Below are positions 24,676-31,894 of a DNA stretch of 31,894 bases, piece after piece. Below the pieces are notes generated by a model that was not told the origin of the DNA, searched no databases, and saw only the letters and a program-made list of their open reading frames with translations. The stretch covers positions 1-31,894 of the forward strand of contig OMQP01000004.1 of assembly GCA_900313285.1 (NCBI GenBank). Reading direction: 5' to 3'. Positions within the stretch are counted from its first letter, which is position 1, and each line of letters opens with the position of its first letter. Source of the DNA: an uncultured Pseudomonadota bacterium. GTDB lineage: Bacteria; Pseudomonadota; Alphaproteobacteria; Rs-D84. The position numbers were made by a program, and so were the translations under genes.

Positions 24676-25188
24676 GTGATGAGTAAAAATCCGATTCTTT
24701 ATTGGCCGTATAAAACAAATGGTAATGCTGATTACCAGTTGTCGCGCAAGGTTATAAATAATGAAACTGGTCTTATGCCAGAAGTCATAGTAGAAGATTT
24801 AGATTTATCGGCTATCTTTGAAAAAAATAAAGATGCTATTGTTTATTATCCTGTGTTTTGTGAATCAACTGGTTGGTGGGGTGAATTATTAGGTGCCGAT
24901 GCAGTTATTGTCGATAAAATGATAATTTCACCAGAATGTCAGTTAATGGTTATTGCTGCACAAACACACGCAAAAAAGGATGGGGTACACCAATTATTAG
25001 CCGCTGAAATTAAACCTGCCAGCGGTTTTTTCAAGAAAATGAATTCTTCTATTGCGACTGTTACTGATATGCTGGCAACGGATGCAGGTACTATTTTGGC
25101 TCTGTTCTCTGGAAAAAATCAAAATCAGTTTGTAAATATAATCGAATCGACTGGTAATTCTTATTTGGGATGTATCGGGCAATATTAA
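24676..25188 (+). CDS. Hypothetical 170-aa cytoplasmic protein
   Basis: This protein is not recognised. There is no signal peptide or clear membrane segment. It may start at GTG 24676 or ATG 24679 (169 aa). Features visible by eye: ILYWPYKTNG near the N-terminus, DAIVYYPVFCESTGWWGELLG (about 52-72) with a Trp pair, ADAVIVDKMIISPECQLMVI strands, and a Gly/Ser-rich C-terminus ending LGCIGQY. The length and the alternating strand and helix pattern fit a small alpha/beta domain. It has its own promoter, lies downstream of the fifth VirB6-like gene on the same strand, and no hairpin terminator follows it. Any link to the membrane proteins rests on adjacency only. Confidence 0.75.
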   Translation: MMSKNPILYWPYKTNGNADYQLSRKVINNETGLMPEVIVEDLDLSAIFEKNKDAIVYYPVFCESTGWWGELLGADAVIVDKMIISPECQLMVIAAQTHAKKDGVHQLLAAEIKPASGFFKKMNSSIATVTDMLATDAGTILALFSGKNQNQFVNIIESTGNSYLGCIGQY

Positions 25189-25213
25189 ACCCAAAAAAAA
25201 CACTAACTTTATC

Positions 25214-25241
25214 TTGATTTTACGAAAAAAGCAGGTATAAT
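25214..25241 (+). promoter_or_regulatory. Promoter of rpmE and the IMPase-like gene
   Basis: TTGATT (25214-25219), 16 bases, TATAAT (25236-25241). The leader is about 33 bases, ending in AAAAGGAAAA before ATG 25282. Confidence 0.6.
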
Positions 25242-25281
25242 CGTCGGGCTGTAAATAATTATATAAATAAAAGGAAAACGC

Positions 25282-25494
25282 ATGAAAAAAGGAATTCATC
25301 CAGAATATCATGAAATTAACGTCACTACAACTGACGGAAAAACAGTAAAAATGTATTCTTCTGTTAAAAAAGATTTGGTTTTATCAACAGATAATTTGAA
25401 TCATCCTGCATGGACAGGCCAACGTAGCAACGAAGGTGCAAAAGGTAAACGTGCAGAAGAATTCAAAAGCAAATTTGCTGGATTTAAATTTTAA
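25282..25494 (+). CDS. rpmE: 50S ribosomal protein L31
   Basis: 70 aa, usual length. MKKGIHPEYHEINVTTTDG (1-19) and HPAWTGQ (about 42-48) are the L31 signatures. It has no Cys, so it belongs to the zinc-free class of L31 typical of alphaproteobacteria. L31 bridges the central protuberance of 50S to the 30S head. A strong AAGGAAAA site precedes the ATG. The next gene starts 15 bases after its stop, so the two are cotranscribed. Confidence 0.95.
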   Translation: MKKGIHPEYHEINVTTTDGKTVKMYSSVKKDLVLSTDNLNHPAWTGQRSNEGAKGKRAEEFKSKFAGFKF

Positions 25495-25508
25495 ATCGGG
25501 GTAATTCA

Positions 25509-26219
25509 ATGGATTTGTTAATCAAAGGTTCAACAGAATTAAATAAAATGTTCGCGGCATTGCAGAATACTGCTGCTGGGTTGCGTCGTGATTTTGGTGA
25601 AATCGAAGATTTACAACAATCATTGAAAAGTGCTCGTGATTTCGTAGCAAAGGCCGCTGCCAGAATAGAAGAAAGCATTTTATCAGATTTACAATTGGTT
25701 CGTCCAAGTGCTGGTTTGTTGACACCAGATGTTTCAAAACATGGTGATGGTCGTGACGAATTTGTTTTGGCTTTGTCTGGGGCTGCTAATTTTGTTCGTG
25801 GTAATTCACATTTTGCAATATCTTTGGCTTTGCGTACTAACGGTGAAACAAAGATTGCTTTGGTTTATTCTCCAATAGAAGAAAAATTGTATTATGCAGA
25901 AAACGGCACTGGTGCGTATGTGTTTTCTGCGTATCATTCCGAAAAGATTCGTGTGTCTAATTTGAAAACAGATGAAGATTTAACAATCGGATATAATACA
26001 AATGGTATTCGTCCAATAATTGCAGGAACTGCGCGTGAAACAGGATGTCCAGCACTTGATTTGGCATGGGTTGCAGCTGGTAAAATGGACGCGTTCATAT
26101 CTGATCCGCTTGATTATGCTGAAATTGCCGCTGGTGAATTACTGGTTCGTGAAGCAGGGGGCAGTTTTTCCATGGATACTGGTGATGTTGTTGCCACAAA
26201 TGGCAAAGTAGAATTGTAA
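25509..26219 (+). CDS. Degenerate inositol-monophosphatase/SuhB-family protein
   Basis: 236 aa, slightly shorter than the usual 260. The fold is recognisable: the helix KSARDFVAKAAARIEESIL (40-58), GAANFVRGNSHFAISLAL (91-108, matching G-T-T-N-F-x-x-x-x-P-x-F-A-x-S-I-A), and IAAGELLVREAGGSFS (206-221). The catalytic set is missing. The family's DPLDGT metal-binding motif reads LALSGA (87-92), so both Asp are lost, and the WD before AAG reads AE (204-205). The GEE motif expected before residue 80 is not present. It is therefore probably not a phosphatase. E. coli SuhB works in rRNA antitermination independently of catalysis, and a similar non-enzymatic role would suit cotranscription with rpmE, but that is inference. 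The ORF is intact with normal codon use, so it is not a decaying pseudogene. A terminator follows. Confidence 0.8.
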   Translation: MDLLIKGSTELNKMFAALQNTAAGLRRDFGEIEDLQQSLKSARDFVAKAAARIEESILSDLQLVRPSAGLLTPDVSKHGDGRDEFVLALSGAANFVRGNSHFAISLALRTNGETKIALVYSPIEEKLYYAENGTGAYVFSAYHSEKIRVSNLKTDEDLTIGYNTNGIRPIIAGTARETGCPALDLAWVAAGKMDAFISDPLDYAEIAAGELLVREAGGSFSMDTGDVVATNGKVEL

Positions 26220-26220
26220 A

Positions 26221-26243
26221 AAACCGGCATTGCCGGTTTTTTT
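26221..26243 (+). terminator. Intrinsic terminator of rpmE and the IMPase-like gene
   Basis: Perfect AAACCGGC-ATT-GCCGGTTT stem, with the T-tract running to 26243. Confidence 0.9.
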
Positions 26244-26263
26244 AATATTTTTAATCCCATTGC

Positions 26264-26292
26264 TTGCAAAGTATCAAGATTTAAAATAAAAT
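26264..26292 (+). promoter_or_regulatory. Promoter of mrcA
   Basis: TTGCAA (26264-26269), 17 bases, TAAAAT (26287-26292), then 7 bases to ATG 26300. RNA is expected to start at about the start codon, and no Shine-Dalgarno is visible, so this mRNA is probably leaderless. Confidence 0.5.
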
Positions 26293-26299
26293 TAGTTTT

Positions 26300-28348
26300 A
26301 TGAAAACAAAAAAATATTTGCGTATTTTTATAAATTTCGTTTTCTGGTGCATTGTTGCTGGAATTGCAGGTGTCGCTGCTTTGGTTTTATTATATGGACA
26401 TGATTTACCAGATTATAAAAATCTAGCAACATATACTCCTCCTGTAGCAACGCGTTTGTATGCTGCAGATGGTTCTTTATTGATTGAGTATGCAGAAGAA
26501 AGACGCGTATTTATAGATTTTGAAGATATGCCGGCGCAATTGGTAAATGCTTTCATTGCTGCCGAAGATCAGAATTTTTGGACGCATCCAGGAATAGATG
26601 TTCAGGGTATTATTCGTGCGAGTTTGAACAATGCAATGCGCATGGTTGGTTTTAATACTAAATTTACAGGTGCTTCAACTATAACTCAACAGGTCGCAAA
26701 GAATTTCTTTTTGACATCGGACAGAACGATTTCAAGAAAAGTAAAAGAAGCAATTTTAGCATTAAGATTAGAAAGAAGTTTTTCAAAAAAACACATAATG
26801 ACGTTATATCTTAATGAAATATTCTTAGGTGCACGTGCATATGGTGTTGGTTCTGCGGCATTGATGTATTTTAACAAACCAGTGAAAGATTTAACGTTAT
26901 CCGAATGCGCTTTTCTGGCATCTTTGCCAAAAGCACCAAATGACAGAAATCGTGCAGAAGAACGCCGTAATTATGTTTTACGCAGAATGGTTGATGATGG
27001 TTATATTACAAAAGAAGAAGCGGATATAGCAGCCAGTGAACCTTTGAATATAAATTCTGGTTTTACTGCGCAGATGGAAATGGATTTTCAATATTTTGCA
27101 GAAGATGTTCGTCGTAAATTGTTGGATGAAATCGGTCGTGAAAAATTATATAACGATGGTTTATATATAAAAACGACAATTATCCCAGAATATCAACGTG
27201 CCGCAGCAGCAGCATTGGCAAAAGAGTTGGATGCGTTCAATAAAAACAAATCAGAATCGGAACCAAAATTACAGGGTGCGATTATAGCGATGAATCCTCA
27301 TACTGGGCGCATAGTTGCAATGTCTGGTGGGCGTTCTTTCTATGAAAGTTCTTTTAATCGTGCAACCCAGGCGTATCGCCAAATTGGTTCGACGATTAAA
27401 CCTTTCGTGTTTTTAGCCGCACTTGAAAAAGGTTATAGCCCTGAAAGTTTAATATTAGATGCACCAATCGTTGGATGGCGTGAAAACAATAAAGAATGGC
27501 GCCCTGAAAATTACGATAGAAAATTTTTAGGTAATATCCCGTTGCGTTTTTCTTTGGAAACATCTCGAAATGTCCCAACGGTTCGTTTGGTTGAACAAAT
27601 TGGTGTTAAAGATGCCATCGATGCGGCACAAAGATTTGGTGTGTATCCAAAAGATTTAAGAAACATAAACGAATCTTTGGCGTTGGGCAGTGGTGAAACA
27701 ACGTTACAAAAATTGGTTTTGGGATATTCTGCGTTTGTAAATGGTGGACATGTTATAGAACCAAAGATGGTTGATTATATAGAAGACAGATATGGCAACT
27801 TAATCGGTGGGAAAAAACACGAACAAATAGAATGGAACGAAGGTTTATTGCCACCAGCAGAAGAAGTAAAAACAGAACCTTTATCGGACGAACAGAGTTT
27901 ATATCAAATTGTTTCTATTTTACAGGGAGCTGTTGAGCGCGGAACTGGTAAACAGGCGCGCGTTGAAGGTCATACAATCGCTGGAAAAACAGGAACAACA
28001 AATGATGTAAAGGATGTTTGGTTTATTGGTTTTTCAAAAAATTTGATTGCTGGTGTGTATTTGGGCTATGATACACCAAAACCTATTGGCCGCGGTGCAG
28101 GGTCGCATATGGCTGCGCGTGTGTTTGCTGATTTTATGCGTGTTGCATTAAAAGATGAAAGCAATCAGCCGTTTTCTGTTCCTGATGGTATGAGTTTTGT
28201 GCGTGTAAACAGAAATACTGGGGTTGCAGCATCCCAGGATCCAAATGGAACAATAATCACAGAAGTTTTCAAACCTGGTCAAACACCAAACAAACCGCAA
28301 AATGTCAAAGAACAGACAGAAAAAACTGTGGTTGGTGGAATATTTTAA
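26300..28348 (+). CDS. mrcA: Penicillin-binding protein 1A (bifunctional transglycosylase/transpeptidase)
   Basis: 682 aa. Cytoplasmic stub, then a membrane anchor at about 12-32. The GT51 transglycosylase carries AAEDQNFWTHPGID (87-100, catalytic Glu89), GASTITQQVAKN (124-135) and RKVKEAILALRLE (146-158). The transpeptidase carries GSTIKP (363-368, nucleophile Ser364, Lys367), SRN (422-424) and KTGTT (563-567). The protein polymerises and cross-links peptidoglycan. PBP1a proteins of alphaproteobacteria and E. coli are usually near 800-850 aa with an OB-type domain between the two catalytic parts; here KTTIIPEYQ (291-299) is followed within about 25 residues by GAIIAMNPHTGRIVAMSGG (326-344), so that domain is absent. 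Own promoter, apparently leaderless. It lies directly upstream of mraY, whose own promoter is 40 bases after this stop. Confidence 0.95.
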   Translation: MKTKKYLRIFINFVFWCIVAGIAGVAALVLLYGHDLPDYKNLATYTPPVATRLYAADGSLLIEYAEERRVFIDFEDMPAQLVNAFIAAEDQNFWTHPGIDVQGIIRASLNNAMRMVGFNTKFTGASTITQQVAKNFFLTSDRTISRKVKEAILALRLERSFSKKHIMTLYLNEIFLGARAYGVGSAALMYFNKPVKDLTLSECAFLASLPKAPNDRNRAEERRNYVLRRMVDDGYITKEEADIAASEPLNINSGFTAQMEMDFQYFAEDVRRKLLDEIGREKLYNDGLYIKTTIIPEYQRAAAAALAKELDAFNKNKSESEPKLQGAIIAMNPHTGRIVAMSGGRSFYESSFNRATQAYRQIGSTIKPFVFLAALEKGYSPESLILDAPIVGWRENNKEWRPENYDRKFLGNIPLRFSLETSRNVPTVRLVEQIGVKDAIDAAQRFGVYPKDLRNINESLALGSGETTLQKLVLGYSAFVNGGHVIEPKMVDYIEDRYGNLIGGKKHEQIEWNEGLLPPAEEVKTEPLSDEQSLYQIVSILQGAVERGTGKQARVEGHTIAGKTGTTNDVKDVWFIGFSKNLIAGVYLGYDTPKPIGRGAGSHMAARVFADFMRVALKDESNQPFSVPDGMSFVRVNRNTGVAASQDPNGTIITEVFKPGQTPNKPQNVKEQTEKTVVGGIF

Positions 28349-28387
28349 AAATATATTTTTATATTCGTTTATTTAATAATTTTTTTA

Positions 28388-28396
28388 TGATAAAAT
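28388..28396 (+). promoter_or_regulatory. Extended -10 promoter of mraY-ftsW-murG
   Basis: TGATAAAAT (28388-28396), no clear -35. The leader is about 20 bases and contains AAGGAG (28411-28416), 6 bases before the mraY ATG. Confidence 0.5.
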
Positions 28397-28422
28397 AGTC
28401 TCATAAAGCGAAGGAGTTTTTT

Positions 28423-29556
28423 ATGTTGACTGATTTTATGATATCTCGTGGAATCCATTTTTTTGCAAGTGGTTGGACACAGTTTGCTGCCGCATTTGGT
28501 ATGGCATTTTTGATAATGATTGTTTTCGGCAGAACTTTTATTCGATTTATGCATAAAATTCAGGGCAAAGGTCAACCGATAAGTGAAAATGTGCCACTTG
28601 AACACAGAAAAAAAGCCGGTACTCCATCTATGGGGGGAATTTTAATTTTAGTCGCGATATTTGTAGCGTCTTTGTTGTTTATGCCAATGCATAATGCAAC
28701 AGGATGGATTGCTTTGTCGTCTTTGTTAATGTTTGGAATAATTGGTTTTGCAGACGATTATAAAAAAATATCAAGTCAATCAAAGAAGGCATCAAATGGT
28801 TTGTCACCATCTTTACGTCTGGGGCTGGAAGCAATCTGTGTTATTATTTTGGCATATTTGATAAATAAAACAATGCCAGGATATGTTCCAAATTTGTCTA
28901 TCGTTTTGGGTTCAAGTATAGAATTACCATTGGATACATGGCAGATTGGTTATTTGTTTGGAATACCATTAACATTGGGATTTTTGTATTATGTATTTGC
29001 ATACTTTGTGATATGCGGTTCTGCAAACGCAACAAATATTACCGATGGTTTGGACGGTATGTTATCTAAATTATATTTACCTGTTTTAATAGTTCTGGTT
29101 GTTGCCTTATACGGTGCAACACGTACGGGATTTATGGATGCTGTTATATTCTTGCCAGAAACAAGTGCCCTTTATGCTGTGTTGGGGGCCGTATTCGGTG
29201 GTGTTTTGGGATTTTTATGGTTTAATTCAAAACCAGCCAGTATATTTATGGGGGATGTTGGATCGTTGGCACTTGGTGGATTTATGGGAACAGTTGCCAT
29301 GTTGTTAAAATCTGAAATCATTATGGGTGTTGCAGCGGGTATGATGGTTTTGATTTTATTATCTTCGTTTGTCCAAACAATGTTTTTCAAAATAACAAGA
29401 AAAATTACAGGTACCGGAAAACGTATTTTCTTGCGTGCACCAATACACCATCATTTTGAAGAACTGGGTTGGAATGAAACAAAAATAGTAGACAGATTTT
29501 TTGTGTTATCTATTTTGTTTTCTGGTCTTGCATTGATTTTGTTGAAATTCGCATAA
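28423..29556 (+). CDS. mraY: Phospho-N-acetylmuramoyl-pentapeptide transferase (lipid I synthase)
   Basis: 377 aa, normal length, about ten transmembrane helices. It transfers phospho-MurNAc-pentapeptide from UDP to undecaprenyl phosphate at the inner membrane. Family motifs: KAGTPSMGG (64-72), FADDYKK with the Asp pair 111-112, NATNITDGLDG (202-212), FMGDVGSLALGG (275-286), and RAPIHHHFEELGW near the C-terminus. All catalytic Asp and His residues are there. The start is set by AAGGAG 6 bases upstream. It is the first gene of a wall operon; ftsW follows after 17 bases. murD, which usually sits between mraY and ftsW, is absent. Confidence 0.98.
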   Translation: MLTDFMISRGIHFFASGWTQFAAAFGMAFLIMIVFGRTFIRFMHKIQGKGQPISENVPLEHRKKAGTPSMGGILILVAIFVASLLFMPMHNATGWIALSSLLMFGIIGFADDYKKISSQSKKASNGLSPSLRLGLEAICVIILAYLINKTMPGYVPNLSIVLGSSIELPLDTWQIGYLFGIPLTLGFLYYVFAYFVICGSANATNITDGLDGMLSKLYLPVLIVLVVALYGATRTGFMDAVIFLPETSALYAVLGAVFGGVLGFLWFNSKPASIFMGDVGSLALGGFMGTVAMLLKSEIIMGVAAGMMVLILLSSFVQTMFFKITRKITGTGKRIFLRAPIHHHFEELGWNETKIVDRFFVLSILFSGLALILLKFA

Positions 29557-29573
29557 ATTAAAACGGAAACATT

Positions 29574-30740
29574 ATGTTAATAAGAATTACGCGTGGCGAA
29601 GAAAGCAGATTAACAAGTTGGTATTTTGAAATAGACCGCAAATTGCTTAGTATGGTTTTGTGGTTAATAGCAATAGGTATTATTACTTTGGTGACTGCTG
29701 GGGCTGCTGATGCTACACGTTTGGGCTATCCATGGTTTCATTTTATACAAAAGGCATTTTTGCCGTACACGATTGGGCTGGTGGCTTTATTTGTGTTCAG
29801 CATGATGAACAAAAAACAGATTATAAGAATATCTGTTTTGGGTTTAATTGTGTGCGTGTTTGCTTTGTTGTTAACCGCGTTTCATAATCCGTTACAGATT
29901 GTAAAGAACGGCAGCCACCGCTGGATTGGGGTGCATGGTCAAATGGTTATGCCATCTGATATATTAAAACCGTTTTTTATAATTATAACTGCATGGTTTT
30001 TGTCTTTTATGCGTAAAATTTATGGCAGTGATATATTTTTGAACAAAGAAGCATGGAATATAAAAAAAACAAATTGGTATCCATATTTAATTGTTTTTAC
30101 GATATGTGTTTTGATTATGGTTTTACAACCAGATTTTGGTACGGCTTTGTTATATATTGGAATGTTGGGAATAATGTTGTTGGTTGCGGGATTCCCAATA
30201 AAATTTTTGCCTGGTATAATTGGTGTCGTGGGGACGTTGGGTGCGCTGGCAATTGGCTTTTTGCCACAACTGGCACATATCAGGGAACGTATAGGAAATA
30301 TTTTTTACATAAAACCACAAAGCCAGGCCTGGTATTCAGTTAATGCTATTAAACACGGCGGTCTTTTTGGACGTGGTGATGAAGCATTTGTTAAAGATGT
30401 TTTACCCGAATCAACAAACGATTTTGTTTATTCTTCTATAGCGGAAGATTGGGGCGCCATAGGTGCCTGTGCATTGTTAATATTATTATTTTGTGTTTTA
30501 AATAATTTGATAAAACATGCAATGCATGCGCGCGATGATTTTGTTGTGTATGCTGTGACGGGGGTTGCGGCATTGTTTGGTTTGCAGATATGTTTTAATT
30601 TAATGACTGCATTACATTTGGTCATAGATAAAGGTATGACTTTGCCATTTATATCATATGGTGGTTGGTCATTTATAACATTTTGTATAATGTTCGGTAT
30701 GGTTTTGGCATTGGTTCGTGAAGACACATGGAACAGATAA
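29574..30740 (+). CDS. ftsW: Peptidoglycan glycosyltransferase FtsW (SEDS protein)
   Basis: 388 aa, about ten transmembrane helices. SEDS-family septal peptidoglycan polymerase acting with FtsI. Motifs: KNGSHRWIGV (about 108-117), VLQPDFGTALLY (about 184-195), WYSVNAIKHGGLFGRG (about 248-263) followed by LPESTNDFVYSSIAEDWG, and a C-terminal GMTLPFISYGGWSF. FtsW is preferred over RodA because of its position between mraY and murG. The N-terminus MLIRITRGEESRLTSWYFEIDRKLL is a short cytosolic arm. GGAA lies 7 bases before the ATG. The next ORF frame overlaps its end, so translation of murG is probably coupled. Confidence 0.95.
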   Translation: MLIRITRGEESRLTSWYFEIDRKLLSMVLWLIAIGIITLVTAGAADATRLGYPWFHFIQKAFLPYTIGLVALFVFSMMNKKQIIRISVLGLIVCVFALLLTAFHNPLQIVKNGSHRWIGVHGQMVMPSDILKPFFIIITAWFLSFMRKIYGSDIFLNKEAWNIKKTNWYPYLIVFTICVLIMVLQPDFGTALLYIGMLGIMLLVAGFPIKFLPGIIGVVGTLGALAIGFLPQLAHIRERIGNIFYIKPQSQAWYSVNAIKHGGLFGRGDEAFVKDVLPESTNDFVYSSIAEDWGAIGACALLILLFCVLNNLIKHAMHARDDFVVYAVTGVAALFGLQICFNLMTALHLVIDKGMTLPFISYGGWSFITFCIMFGMVLALVREDTWNR

Positions 30741-30754
30741 AAATGGGGGCAAAA

Positions 30755-31801
30755 ATGAAAATATGGATTGCAACAGGTGGTACAGGCGGACATGTTTTTC
30801 CTGCATTAAGCGTGGCATCAGAATTGGCCAGACGTGGACACAAAATAACAATTTCTACTGATGGTCGCGTTATGAAAATGGTTCGCGACGGAAAACCAGA
30901 AAATGCACGTGTTGCATTTATTTGGGCGGCTGGCGTTGGTGCAAAATCTAAAATAAAACAAATGATAGCATTGGCAAAAATAGGCATGTCGGCGATTGCG
31001 CTGATTTTACGATTTATGATATTTCGTCCAAATCGTGTTGTGGCGTTTGGTGGATATGCATCGGTACCGGCGGTATTTGCGGCGCATGTTTGGAAAATAC
31101 CAACATATTTGCATGAACAAAACGCAGCAATTGGACGCGCAAATAAATTTGCGTTGCGCTGGGTAAAGACGCTGATGACCAGTTTTGAAACGGTTGATGG
31201 TTTACCAAAACAATCAAATGTGAAAGTGGTTTATACCGGTTTGCCAGTACGTGCAGCTTTCATTGAAAATGCAAACGCACCATTAAAACATGAAAATAAA
31301 ATATTGGTGACTGGTGGATCATTAGGTGCGCAAATATTGGATGAAATCGTGCCGGTTGCAATATCTGAAATGAAAAATAAAAAGATATTTATTACGCATC
31401 AAACACGTCCAGAAAATGTTGAAAAATTACAACGTTTTTATGCGGAACATAAAATACATGCAAATGTTTTATCTTTTATTCGTGATATGGCATCGGCAAT
31501 TATAGACGCAGATTTAATTATTGGACGCAGTGGCGCCAGTACAGTTATAGAATTGGAAACGATTGGTCGACCTGCAATTTTGGTTCCATTAAATATAAAT
31601 CCGGACCAGGCGGCAAATGCGGCATCCTATGCGAAACTGGGTGGTGGTTTTGCGGTTGAACAAAGTAAGTTTTCAAGTAAATGGTTATCATCAACATTGG
31701 ATGAATTGTTTGATAATCCGGCACGTCTGGATAAAATGGCAAAGAAAGCATATGTTGAAAACCTGGCGGTTAAAAAAATCGCAGATACAATTGTAAAATA
31801 A
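30755..31801 (+). CDS. murG: UDP-GlcNAc:lipid I N-acetylglucosaminyltransferase MurG
   Basis: 348 aa from ATG 30755 with GGGGG 5 bases upstream; an ATG at 30728 inside ftsW would add nine residues. GT-B fold enzyme that converts lipid I to lipid II on the inner face of the membrane. Motifs: the N-terminal loop ATGGTGGHVFPALSVA (5-20), FGGYASVPAV, the HEQNAAIGRAN loop, the linker YTGLPVRAAF, the Gly-rich TGGSLGAQ of the second domain, and GRSGASTVIELETIGRPAIL with PDQAANA, which bind UDP-GlcNAc. All the parts expected for a working enzyme are visible. Last gene of the cluster in view; a terminator follows 14 bases after the stop. Confidence 0.97.
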   Translation: MKIWIATGGTGGHVFPALSVASELARRGHKITISTDGRVMKMVRDGKPENARVAFIWAAGVGAKSKIKQMIALAKIGMSAIALILRFMIFRPNRVVAFGGYASVPAVFAAHVWKIPTYLHEQNAAIGRANKFALRWVKTLMTSFETVDGLPKQSNVKVVYTGLPVRAAFIENANAPLKHENKILVTGGSLGAQILDEIVPVAISEMKNKKIFITHQTRPENVEKLQRFYAEHKIHANVLSFIRDMASAIIDADLIIGRSGASTVIELETIGRPAILVPLNINPDQAANAASYAKLGGGFAVEQSKFSSKWLSSTLDELFDNPARLDKMAKKAYVENLAVKKIADTIVK

Positions 31802-31814
31802 TAAAACAAAATCA

Positions 31815-31846
31815 TAAAAAATGCCCGTTTGGGCATTTTTTATTTT
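31815..31846 (+). terminator. Intrinsic terminator after murG
   Basis: AAAAAATGCCC-GTTT-GGGCATTTTTT stem with A-rich left arm and T-rich right arm, so it may act in both directions. Confidence 0.88.
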
Positions 31847-31873
31847 TGAAAATCTTGTAAAATCACATATAAG
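31846..31873 (+). promoter_or_regulatory. Possible promoter for a gene beyond the window
   Basis: TTGAAA (31846-31851), 16 bases, TATAAG (31868-31873). It lies just after the murG terminator; the gene it would serve is off the end, so this cannot be verified here. Confidence 0.35.
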
Positions 31874-31894
31874 TCATTGTTTTTACCGTTTTTT

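Noticed and set aside
2985..31801. TGA read as Trp
   Set aside because: No frame needs it: all genes are complete with the standard code and no called gene stops at TGA.

Overview
The window is AT-rich DNA from a Gram-negative bacterium, most likely an alphaproteobacterium and possibly host-associated. The support is a 23S-5S rRNA pair, a cysteine-free L31 beside an inositol-monophosphatase-family gene, a PBP1a with alphaproteobacterial-style motifs, and an mraY-ftsW-murG wall cluster. I cannot place it below class from this sequence. All 26 protein genes that I call end in TAA (24) or TAG (2); none ends in TGA. Tryptophan is TGG throughout.

Layout. 1-2960: 23S and 5S rRNA with no tRNA between them. 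2961-3442: two tiny membrane-anchored proteins that follow 5S so closely that they appear to be distal cistrons of the rRNA operon, up to the first intrinsic terminator. 3443-4616: a two-gene unit of unknown function with its own promoter. 4705-6396: a short VIT/CCC1-type transporter (minus), a small exported Cys-cluster protein (plus), a composite hairpin and a possible structured RNA, and a PagL-type lipid A deacylase (minus). 6519-15158: three very large Cys-rich exported proteins (820, 836 and 865 aa), interrupted by rplU-rpmA; the first and third are paralogues and the second and third share a nearly identical promoter and leader. 15163-17998: divergent dnaQ and uvrD/pcrA. 18000-24610: five VirB6/TrbL-like polytopic membrane proteins, four in a tight minus-strand operon and the fifth divergent from it. 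24676-26219: an unknown 170-aa protein, rpmE, and a degenerate inositol-monophosphatase homologue that lacks the catalytic aspartates. 26300-31801: mrcA, then mraY-ftsW-murG, with murD missing from its usual place.

How it fits together. The best candidate for an undescribed system is the exported and membrane material: five paralogous VirB6-like channel proteins without VirB4, VirB8-10 or coupling protein in view, lying 3 kb from a family of large disulfide-rich exported proteins. A functional link between the two sets is inference from proximity and shared envelope location only. At promoter level, many genes carry an extended -10 (TGnTATAAT), and three (the fifth VirB6-like gene, the 170-aa gene and mrcA) have the -10 box 5-8 bases before the start codon with no Shine-Dalgarno, so they look leaderless. 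The rRNA, ribosomal-protein, replication and wall genes are ordinary housekeeping genes.
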